This document shows positions 55,996 to 64,000 of a DNA stretch of 64,000 nucleotides, one piece after another; the stretch's first letter is position 1; every line of letters begins with the position of its first letter. The stretch comes from Gonocerus acuteangulatus. Taxonomy: Eukaryota > Arthropoda > Insecta > Hemiptera > Coreidae. The stretch lies in assembly GCA_946811695.1 (NCBI GenBank), contig OX328123.1:149390729-149454728 (forward strand). Direction: 5' to 3'. Under the pieces are notes generated by a model. It had not been told where the DNA came from, did not search any database, and saw nothing but the letters and a program-made list of their open reading frames with translations. Both the position numbers and the translations under genes were made by a program.

Positions 55996-56266
55996 ATGCC
56001 CACATATGTATTATGTTATTTACATATGTATATAATTTTGCTTATTTACATTTTTTTTTTTTTTTATTACTTTTCGTTTTATTTTTATTTTTATTATTGT
56101 CATTTAATTCCAGTATTCATATTCATTGTAAAAGAATTCATTATTTTATGTACATACCTAATCAAAATACGTGTAGTATCCAGAAAGGATGGCATACGTA
56201 GATAAATAAACTCCCACGCTGGAGGGTTACTCCAACGTGGAAAACATGAAAAAAAAAAAAAGTCTA

Positions 56267-56290
<24 letters not shown>
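55996..56290 (+). other. LINE 3'UTR with terminal hairpin and poly-A
   Basis: CCACGCTGGAG (56214-56224) pairs with CTCCAACGTGG (56230-56240), with one mismatch and a 5-base loop, about 10 bases before the first A run. A hairpin at this place is probably the RNA signal recognised by the element's own RT. Confidence 0.7.
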
Positions 56291-56299
<9 letters not shown>

Positions 56300-56303
<4 letters not shown>

Positions 56304-56401
56304 AAGGAAAAAGAAATAAAATAGGATTAAAGGGGGAAATAAATGGGAAAAAAGAGAGAAAGGAAGGGGGAAAAAAGAGAGGTGGAAAAGATATTTATAT
56401 T

Positions 56402-56455
<54 letters not shown>

Positions 56456-57055
56456 AAATCCTGACTCCTAAGGAAAGCACATGAGTGGTTGTGCGTTGCA
56501 ATAACATAGTAGGGCGCTGACGACCGTGAGGTTTTGCGCCCCATATTTTCTAAACAAACAAACGTTTTAGAACTCGTAGATAACGAAAGTAGAGGTGGTT
56601 CAAATTGAAATATATTTTTGAGTAATTAATTGGATTTTTGTATGAAAAGTCCAATAGTTGACATAGTTAATAGTTGAGTTATTAATTATAACTATTAATA
56701 GTAATTCGAAAATATGTATTAAATAGAACTCATGAAACCTTTGACAGAGAACTCTATTATAACATTTATTAAAGAAAAGGATGGCAGATTATTTATTTAT
56801 TTTATTTTAAGGGTTTCACATCTATGGCGATAAGCTCTTGGATAGCAGATTACTCCAGGAGTAAGATATTGCAGATTTCCATTTGCTGGAATGGCCGATG
56901 TTGTTTGATTTAAGACATGCCCGCTCCTTTCTTACCTGTGCTTCCGAAGTCTGACTTTTTTTTTTCTCCTAGTCGAGTCCCAACCATCCTTTGACTTCGC
57001 ATTACCTCAACGGCTAACTATCTTCATCTCATTTAGTATTTCTGTTCGCCCTCTA
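56300..57055. other. Purine- and AT-rich sequence, no gene seen
   Basis: A poly-A tract lies at 56408-56453. A T-rich block near 56790-56860 resembles the minus-strand SINE tails at 50371 and 61021. No exon is recognised. Confidence 0.5.
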
Positions 57056-57172
57056 GCTGGCTAAAAAATGGGCAGATTTTAATGAAATTAGGTATTATTT
57101 CTTTCGTAATGACACTCGGGAACCGCGCCAGGATGACGCAGTGCCTGCGAGTCAGTCTTTATTTTACATGAG
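57056..57172 (-). mobile_element. HINE left-end fragment, minus orientation
   Basis: GGAACCGCGCCAGGATGACGC and CAGTGCCTGCGAGTCAG match the family's left terminal block in reverse, preceded by GGGCAGATTTTAATGAAATT. Confidence 0.65.
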
Positions 57173-57189
57173 TCCTAAACATGAGATAT

Positions 57190-57417
57190 TTTACTTGTCA
57201 AAAAGAGGCGGGAGTGGGAGGAGTTGCGCGCGTCTACGGGGGTGTGAGTCATATCGATCGCCGCGTCATGTCTTCATACACCCTCACCAAGTCAACAATC
57301 CATTCTTCTTACTAATGTAAAGTTTTAATTCCTTTTGGTGTATTTCCTTAGCCTTGTCTACCGTAGGCAATTCTTTCTGGATTCCTTTTCGGCCTCTTTA
57401 GGATCCTAGGTAATCGG
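57190..57417 (+). promoter_or_regulatory. Possible promoter and first noncoding exon of a plus-strand gene
   Basis: A non-repetitive segment of raised GC content (GTTGCGCGCGTCTACGGGGG, ATCGATCGCCGCGTC) is followed by a T/C-rich stretch and a good donor (AATCG|GTGAGT at about 57417). This combination looks like a promoter with a 5'UTR exon. No downstream coding exon is found in the window, so a gene would have to continue beyond 64000. A unique sequence by chance is the alternative. Confidence 0.25.
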
Positions 57418-57940
57418 TGAGTGGTTTAATTCATATGTGTAGCTTATAATTCCTCATTTATCTGTACTATGTCACTTTTTTTTAAATTAACTTTATTGCT
57501 TTCTCAGACTTTTAGAATCTGTTTGAGCTCATTAAGTTCACATCGACACCAGAACTAAATACATGAATTAATTGTTTTATACTTTACAAATGTTTTATTG
57601 CTGAGTATTTATTTTTGAGAATTCCTCTAATTGATATTGACATTTTTCTTCACCATCGAAAAACTGAACTATTTTAGATATACTATTGGATGAATTAGTC
57701 ATTGTATGCTAGTGTCAATCACTTGTCATTTGACAACTGCAAGTGCGTGAGTTCCTTGTCAAATTTACGCCATAATGAGATGAATTACACTTATTCTTTA
57801 AAGTTAACGAATAAATTTGCACATCTGTTCTTTTTCATTTTCAAAAATATGTGATTTGACCAATATCACTATTTTTTTGTTTACATTTAATGATAATAAG
57901 AGTTCCCTATACCTTGCATGTGACTGTGTGCTATTATTCA

Positions 57941-57942
<2 letters not shown>

Positions 57943-58021
<79 letters not shown>

Positions 58022-58030
58022 TGATAGAGT
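57943..58030. repeat. (TA)n-(GA)n microsatellite
   Basis: About 60 bases of TA followed by a GA run. Confidence 0.95.
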
Positions 58031-58474
58031 GTATATATGTTTGTATGAAAGAGAGTGAGGAAGAAGCCAAATCATTGATCTGAATGAAATCGATGTTGAT
58101 TTTTTTCCCCTCTTCTTTTCATGATGAAATAATACATAAATGCTTTATTCAATTTAGTATTGCATTAATAACATTTATTAGTAGGGGATACTTCATCAAT
58201 TTTTAGTTTATAAAATTCTTTTATTTGTTTGAGTATCCTTATCTTTGCTTTATCTCTGAAAGTTTGATAACACAAGGTAAAAAGCATGTACAGTCATCAT
58301 ACTCAGAAAATGCTACTTTTTCAAACTCAGATATAACTGTTTTGATAATCAGTAGAAAAGAGAATATACCTATAAGATTTATTTGTAGCATAGCATTTCA
58401 ACTGTGTATGATTGTATGACAAGAAAATTTCATTTTTTTAAACCCATAGATAACGGAAAGAACGGTGTTATATA

Positions 58475-59855
58475 TCTATACATATAATACAATTGTAGCG
58501 GATCACTCTCTGTACATGGAAGATATATGAGTAAAACTACTATTGAGGGCCTTTATTAACTTAACATGGAGTGTGAGCTTCACTTAAATTTAGTGTGTCA
58601 AATACCACTGACTGATTGACTGACTGACTCGCTAAGAAAGGATTTTTTGATATTCGAATGTTTAAGTATTTTTAGAGGGGATTAAAGTTTTAGTTGGTTA
58701 GAGCAGGCAAGCCTAGGCAGCATGCGTTGCTAGGATGATAAAGAACAGCTGTCACCGTACATTACCTATTTCATAGTATTATATTTAATTGAGGTTAATT
58801 TCTTCTATGATGCCAGTCCTTGAATTACTAGAAATAAACTGTGATTTTGTCCCTCATAGAGTTCACGCCCTGGTGATGGCCCATCCGAGGTAATAATATC
58901 CCGAACCACTTGACACAAAAATTTGAAATTTTGCACGAACAATCCGTTTAGAATGTAAACACTCGCTAAGAAAGGTTTTCATTCAAATGTTTAAGTACTT
59001 TTAGGGGGGTTTGAATTATTAATAAGTTCCTCATTGGCTCAAAAATGGTCTGATTTTGATAACATTTGGTACTCAATTTTTCTTCTCATTTAAAAGGTCA
59101 AGTTCATTGAACCAGCTGAATCCGTTTACTTGAACATGGTTTTTGGAGCAAAATTTGCGCGAAAAAATCGGAATGCTTACATTTTCGAGTCCATATGCTT
59201 GCAGGTACTCGTTATTTAGGTTCCTTAACGTAGGAAAACGAATGAAACCATTCTTAAATCGATTTCTGGAACAGTTTACGAGAAAAATTGATAAAATACT
59301 TTTCCAAGCTAATTTTCTGTTTAGGTATTCAGAAACGATGATTGGTTCACTTGAAACTTGTACCAGGTATTTGGAATTCATCTAATTAAGATATTTAAAC
59401 TTTGGTATCGTTTGGAGGTAAGAAGTATATGGAAAAAAAAATGTATTAATGGTGATACAAAGTTTTCGGATCTCAGAATATTTTCTAAAATATCTCGAAA
59501 ACTGTTGGGAAATCGTAGTAAGTGGAAGGTGACTATTTGAAAGATTACTAAATTCTCTACAAAAAAGATTCTGTTGTAATGTTCGGTGTGGCAATGTCAC
59601 TCGAAGAGATAAGTGCTTAAAACTTCAAAGTTGTTAGTTTTATTCTTTTCAACATGTATTTGTTTCTGTTTACCTAACTTAACTCCCCAACGGAAACAAA
59701 CACGGTTACCTCAACATGGTTTTTCCTGGGTAACTCGAAAGTCCGTACAATAATAAGCTGTACACTTATGTAGTAGCGTTAATTTTGATCATACCTTATT
59801 TAACGCAATATAAAAACTACTTATCGGCCGTGGTGAAACACGGGTAGTCAGCTAG
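58475..59855 (+). mobile_element. Helitron copy B
   Basis: Starts A|TCTATACATATAATAC. It ends with hairpin CCGTGGTGAAACACGG and CTAG at 59852-59855. The internal word CGCTAAGAAAGGATTTTTTG occurs twice (58630 and 58968), so it looks like two partial copies merged. It also contains a HINE body fragment (about 59030-59680). Confidence 0.75.
59030..59680 (-). mobile_element. HINE body fragment inside Helitron B
   Basis: CTCAAAAATGGTCTGATTTTG, TCAAGTTCATTGAACCAGC and GAGATAAGTGCTTAAAACTT follow the order of the minus-oriented HINE body near 10300-10900. Neither HINE end is present. Confidence 0.65.
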
Positions 59856-60964
59856 TCTACTATATATTTGTCAAATACCACTCACTCACTCACTCACTGA
59901 CCTATCATCGCCCAGCCCAAACCGCTCAACAGAAAAATTTGAAATTTTGCATGGACGCTCCCTATAGAACGTAGACACTCGCTAAGAAAGGATTGTTTGA
60001 TTTTCAAATTTTTAAGTATTTTTAGAGGGGTTTAAAATTTTAGTTGGTTAGTGCAGCCAATCCTAGGTAGCATGCGTTGCTAGGACGATAAAGAACAGCT
60101 GTTACCGTACATTATCTATTTCATAGTATTATTTTAATTGAGGTTTTTCGTAGTTAATAATAAATGGACGTTAAAATTTAAATAAATAATTGAGGTTAAT
60201 TTCAACCATGATGGCAGTCCTTGAATTACTAGAAATAAACTGTCCCTCATAGAGTTTACGCTATGAGGTGAAAAATCACTATTTTAATTGGGGTTCATTT
60301 AAAGTTGCCCCCCATAGAGTTTTCGCTATACCTGGTAATGGTCCATCCGAGGTAATAATATCCCAAACCCTTGCACAGCCTCCTCACCCATCAACATCCC
60401 CAGTCAGAACACCTCTTGGCCATGCTCGCAAATTTAATGGGTGTTTCCAAATGACATGTGAAAAACATAAATATTTAATTTTAACGTACATTTATTATTG
60501 ACAACGAAATTTAACCTATATCGGTTACAATGCTGTTACTGGTAACCATGGACGTGTATAGGAAATAATTTCAGAGGGGAGAGGCAGGTACCATTTCCGG
60601 TGAATGGGATACTAACAATTTAGAAGTTGGAATAGTTTTAGGCAAATAAAACGCTATTACAACTAAAATGAAATGATCTTATTTAATTTATTTTTAAGGA
60701 TTTTAAGACACCATCAAATCAAAATTTTGGGGGGGGGGGCTGCGGACCCCTCAGCCCCCCTGCCTTATATATACTCATGTTGGAAACCTATAGATAACGG
60801 GTTTTCTCTAGATTATCTGTTGTTTTTTTTTTATATAGTATGACAGGGACCATGCTATAATAAACTCCAAAAAATTATGTAGTAGCATTAATTTTGTTGA
60901 TACATTACTTAACGCAATAAAATTACTACTTATCTGCTGTGGCGAAGCACAAGTATTCGGCTAG
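59856..60964 (+). mobile_element. Helitron copy C, directly abutting copy B
   Basis: It starts TCTACTATATATTTGTCAAA right after the CTAG of copy B and ends GGCGAAGCACAAGTATTCGG CTAG|T at 60964. The hairpin is partly decayed. It holds a SINE family 2 tail (60139-60186) and another in reverse (about 60475-60515). Confidence 0.8.
60139..60186 (+). repeat. Isolated SINE family 2 tail
   Basis: GTAGTTAATAATAAATGGAC and TTAAAATTTAAATAAATAAT occur without the tRNA-like part, in the middle of Helitron C at an AATTGAGG word that is repeated on both sides. Confidence 0.75.
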
Positions 60965-61020
60965 TACCAAATAAACTCCTATTCCAATGAGCAAAAGCCT
61001 AGTTTAATGTAAGCCTTGTT

Positions 61021-61110
61021 TTTTTTTTTTTTTTTACTTTTATTAAGGTGTTTCGACTGCTATGGCCATTAGCACCACCGAGTAAACTTTCTTTTTAAAT
61101 TTCTTAGCAA
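61021..61110 (-). mobile_element. SINE-like 3' end with poly-A, minus orientation
   Basis: Read on the minus strand, GGTGGTGCTAATGGCCATAG and CAGTCGAAACACC are followed by poly-A. The same word (GTGCTAATGACCCTAGCAG) lies in the body of SINE family 1, so the two families share a central domain. Confidence 0.6.
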
Positions 61111-61415
61111 CAATGTCCTTCATATCCCATTGAATTCAGGGAAACAACTCCTCTGCCAGGTAGAGAATAATAATTCTTGGAATAGATGGATTACTAGCGA
61201 TCATTCATTAGAAGATGTAGAGCATGTATTAGAACTCATGGTGTTTACGCCACTTTGAATACCTTTGGTAAAATTTAATTTAATAAAACCATATTTTAAA
61301 ATTGTTATTTTCTCTCATTTTCTTTCATTATTACGTCCCACAGTTATGAAATCCATATTTTTAAGTTAATTTCAAGTGATGAAGTAAATTTTAACACTTT
61401 TGTAATTAAGAAAAG

Positions 61416-61632
61416 GAGGCCCGGTGGCCGCGAGCATTAAGGTGTGAGCACTTAACAATCTGTGCCAAAGGGTCGTTTCCACTAGGGGGGTGAATTTTCT
61501 TTAGAAAAAAGAAAAGGCTTCCGTTCCTTACTTGAATCTCTCTGGCCCTATCCTGGCTAGAAAAGGGTGGTAACCTGTAGATAACCCTCAATAATTTGTA
61601 GTTAATAATAAACGGACGTTAAAATTTAAGAA
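61416..61632 (+). mobile_element. SINE family 2 with 13-bp target duplication
   Basis: TAATTAAGAAAAG (61403-61415 and 61633-61645) flanks a tRNA-like head (GAGGCCCGGTGGCCGCGAG, box B damaged), the word GGCTAGAAAAGGGTGG and the tail AAACGGACGTTAAAATTTAA. Confidence 0.92.
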
Positions 61633-61689
61633 TAATTAAGAAAAGAAGCTCTTGTCTCTAGTGAATGTAATCCATCTATTCCAAGGCTC

Positions 61690-61920
61690 AGAACTAACTG
61701 GCAAGCTTGATATTCACACCTCACGCCTTTGGATTTCTTCGCATAGGGATACATTAAAGATTTGGTCTACAAGGAGCCGATAGCTCAAGGGAGCACCTCA
61801 TCCATCACCTGGGAAGAGATTACAGCAGAGCAATGCACAAATGCCAGCCATCCAGTCTGTCAATGTGCGATGTGATGACATTATTCCTGCAAGGGGCCAA
61901 ACCTTTGAATAGTTTTTAAA
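61690..61920 (+). pseudogene. mariner-like transposase remnant, C-terminal
   Basis: A broken frame reads LTPLDFFA*GYIKDLVYKEP and then ITWEEITAEQC. SPDLTPLDFFLWGYIKD.VY is the block with the last catalytic acid in a widespread mariner/Tc1-related family. Stops interrupt it. It lies just after the SINE and cannot be functional. Confidence 0.6.
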
Positions 61921-62383
61921 TTGATTATTAGGAATTATTAGAAGAAGAAATTGTTATTTTATAATTATCTATGGGGACAGTGTTAAATTTAAAATGTTTT
62001 AAGTATTGAAAATTTATTTTTATTAAGAATTTAAAGTTTTTTTGTTTTGGGTTTTAAACCGTTTCTCTGAAGGAAAGTAGCAATTTTAAATTATGTTGAA
62101 CTTGCAGCTTTAAATGGCATCAATCAATTTTTTTAAACATGAAGATTTTTTGTTCTTTTGGGCAGGTGGATGGGGAGAAGATAAAACATATACTTTTAAC
62201 GATTTCTTTATATGTATCTTATGAAAGACTGGCTTTTCATAATTTATTTTAGTTTTTTTTTTTTCTTTTTCTCGGAAACAAAGCAAAAACAAGATATATG
62301 TAAGGGATTTGTTTTCTTTGTTTTTTCATCCTGCATCAATTCCCGAAGTTTTACCATTTTTTGGGGGGGACCCTGTATGTTCA

Positions 62384-62445
62384 CACAAACGTACACACGC
62401 ACACATACACACACGTGTGTGTGTGTATATATGTATAAACCAGGT
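62384..62445. repeat. (CA)n-(GT)n palindromic microsatellite
   Basis: CACACATACACACACG followed by TGTGTGTGTGTATATATG forms a self-complementary simple repeat. Confidence 0.9.
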
Positions 62446-62722
62446 TGATTATTATATACATATGTTCATTTTTTTTTATTTTTTTTTTGCGTGTGTGTGT
62501 TAAACGGTATTTCAACGATTGGGCTATTAACGCCGTATGTGATTCAGCTGTTACCAGTTCTTTAGCTAGAGTCCAGTCTGGAGTTCTCATGAGGTGCCTG
62601 ATCTCTATAGTGAGTTGATTGTGTGTTATGCCTTCCTCATTGTTTGGGAAGTGAGTATCCAGAAGGAGCCTAAGGGACTCTCTTTCTTTTGTTGTTCTTC
62701 CATTAGGGCCTGTCATATCGCC

Positions 62723-62840
62723 AATCATGACATTACTGTTCGACTTTGATATGACTTTGTTTAACCTACTACTCATAGTGTAATCATGACATTACTGTTC
62801 GACTTTGATATGACTTTGTTTAACCTACTACTCATAGTGG
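62723..62840. repeat. 59-bp tandem duplication in the LINE
   Basis: Two adjacent copies of a unit starting AATCATGACATTACTGTTCG (62723 and 62782). 59 is not a multiple of three, so it breaks the LINE frame. The copies are nearly identical and the event is recent. Confidence 0.9.
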
Positions 62841-63206
62841 TATCATTAATTTCTTCACAGAAGATCCTCCAGGTATCCCTTTTGGTTTTTCTGAGATTAT
62901 TGTTATGTTCTGTCAAGGACCGTTTATGTAGGTCTCCCGAACCGGTTCTCTTTGCTTTGTTTTAGAGGCGCCTAGTTCTCTTTCTCAGTTCATCTTTGGA
63001 ATTCCACAATGGAACAGTTCTAGGCATTCTCTTGGTGGTGAGTTTACAATTCTATTCAAAGGTCATTGTTATGGCCTTTGTGAGTTCACAGTTAAGAAGC
63101 TCAACTTGTGTGGCTTGGACAACACTGTAGTTTTTCACCAAGAGAGTCCGTATAGCCTTGCCAATCTGTCCTTGGGGTTTCTATAACTGAGATGAACTAG
63201 TATTTG

Positions 63207-63533
63207 TTACTCTAGGTCAAACCTAATGTACTTATGGTCAGAGCTTGTGAATTCTTCTACATGCCAGTTATGGATGTTGAGGAGATTTTTATCATCAATG
63301 GTTACTGTTATATCAAGAACTTCTTGTCTAATAGCATTTTCAAAAGTTGGCTTATTACCCCTGTTATTCATTTCTACATTGTTAACAAGAAAATAATCCA
63401 ATAGGGTCTCACGTCTAGTGTTGGTGTTAGTGCCCCCTTTAGTGTTGAACAGTATCTTCTTCATCATGGCTATAGCATGATTGGCTTTATTTGTCTGAGC
63501 ATTTAATGTGTTTATCAAGCTTCCAGTTGACAA
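63207..63533 (-). pseudogene. Fused RT-thumb and endonuclease frame
   Basis: The first about 35 residues (LINTLNAQTNKANHAIAMMK, KILFNTKGG) are RT-thumb-like. The remaining residues are the C-terminal third of an APE endonuclease with the catalytic SDH (TSSDHKYIRF). The frame stays open across the junction by chance or selection on neither part. It cannot make a working enzyme. Confidence 0.75.
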
Positions 63534-64000
63534 TAAATGAACTCTAAGATAGTTACATTGTTTTACAATATCTGTTTTATTGTTGTTATTGTAGAAAATA
63601 GAGTGGGCTTCATCTTTAGGGATATGATGGAAAATAAGAACCTTGGTCTTGGATGTAATTGTAAGATGGTTTTCGAGGCAGTATTCTTGTAGGTAGTATA
63701 TTTAGTTTATGTTAAAGATCAGCTGGGGTATTTGCAAAATCGCTTTGACAGCATATGACAGCATGATAATGTCATTCACATGGTCAATGCTCCCTGAAGA
63801 GCCATTTCTTCACATGAAATTCTCTATTTCTTGTGTAAATAGGATATACAACAGTAGACTTAGTGAGTCTCCTTGAAAGACATCTTAGGTGACATTAACT
63901 GTTCTTTTATTTTGCCGTCCTCAGTACGTACAATTACATGTGCCGGTGCTTACGTATTAGCTTCAACTTAGGTTAGAGATATGGGTCTCGTTCAGAGCTG

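Larger units (their letters stand above)
44225..56290 (+). mobile_element. LINE with APE endonuclease, RT and RNase H, interrupted twice
   Basis: Its coding parts are 44349-46541 and 54101-55995, and its 3'UTR ends in a hairpin and poly-A (to about 56290). The middle 7.5 kb is inserted HINE-type DNA and 54186-54660 is a second insert. The Lys-rich start (44225-44300) may be the end of ORF1. The left border coincides with the end of a HINE copy, so the 5' part is missing or displaced. Confidence 0.85.
62510..64000 (-). mobile_element. Rearranged LINE of a third APE-type family
   Basis: From the right edge leftward, the minus strand gives RT sequence (DIIMLSYAV in place of a YADD-type motif, then KTKVLIFHH and LRVHLLSTGSLINTL). 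At about 63430 this passes into the APE endonuclease end (LLDYFLVNN, NKPTFENAIRQEVLDITVTI, FTSSDHKYIRFDLE). It continues through the linker toward the RT start (RTTKERESLRLLLDTHFPN). RT before endonuclease is the wrong order, so two copies are fused. Confidence 0.75.

Overview
This is eukaryotic nuclear DNA, AT-rich and packed with transposable elements. The spliceosomal introns, the mixture of Jockey-, R1/LOA- and R2-type non-LTR retrotransposons with Tc1/mariner, pogo/Tigger, piggyBac and Helitron elements, and two tRNA-derived SINE families suggest a metazoan, most likely an arthropod. I cannot name the species. Nearly all of the window is repeats nested in repeats. Only one host gene is clearly supported.

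Region 1 (1-15.7 kb) is the 5' part of a minus-strand gene that I identify as FBXO9, an F-box substrate adaptor with a TPR-like motif. Five exons with correct splice sites and phases lie at 15557 and upstream (5'UTR plus the start ATG), 15238-15327, 8898-9029, 2911-3049 and 1080-1246. The F-box and C-terminal exons would lie left of the window. The introns hold SINEs, a 3.6-kb DNA transposon (itself hit by a mariner and a piggyBac), two Tc1 elements, a 2.3-kb element with GC-rich ends, and palindromes.

Region 2 (15.9-33.1 kb) is intergenic and repeat-built. It holds a 105-bp minisatellite with higher-order structure, a canonical Helitron (A|TC...CTAG|T), hAT-like MITEs, a 5'-truncated Jockey LINE with a 13-bp target duplication, and a Helentron-derived (HINE/DINE-like) element carrying a Tigger that carries a foldback. 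It ends in a giant 5.5-kb foldback whose arms contain about 124-bp tandem arrays.

Region 3 (33.1-41.95 kb) is the most interesting. It is a nearly intact two-ORF retrotransposon flanked on both sides by (TA)n. ORF1 is a Gag-like CCHC protein of the kind found in R1/I-type elements. ORF2 is an R2-type protein with a C2H2 finger, reverse transcriptase, CCHC motif and a PD-D restriction-like endonuclease. Its last 21 codons are separated from the rest by a minus-strand LINE (39092-41138) with an 11-bp target duplication.

Region 4 (42-56.3 kb) is a cluster of HINE elements and a third LINE (APE endonuclease, RT, RNase H). Its ORF2 is split between codons by about 7.5 kb of HINE-type composite DNA and again by a GC-rich retro-insertion with a 12-bp target duplication. 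It ends in a 3' hairpin plus poly-A.

Region 5 (56.3-64 kb) has a possible promoter/first exon near 57.2-57.4 kb, two Helitrons joined head to tail, a SINE with a 13-bp target duplication, a mariner-like remnant and a rearranged minus-strand LINE.
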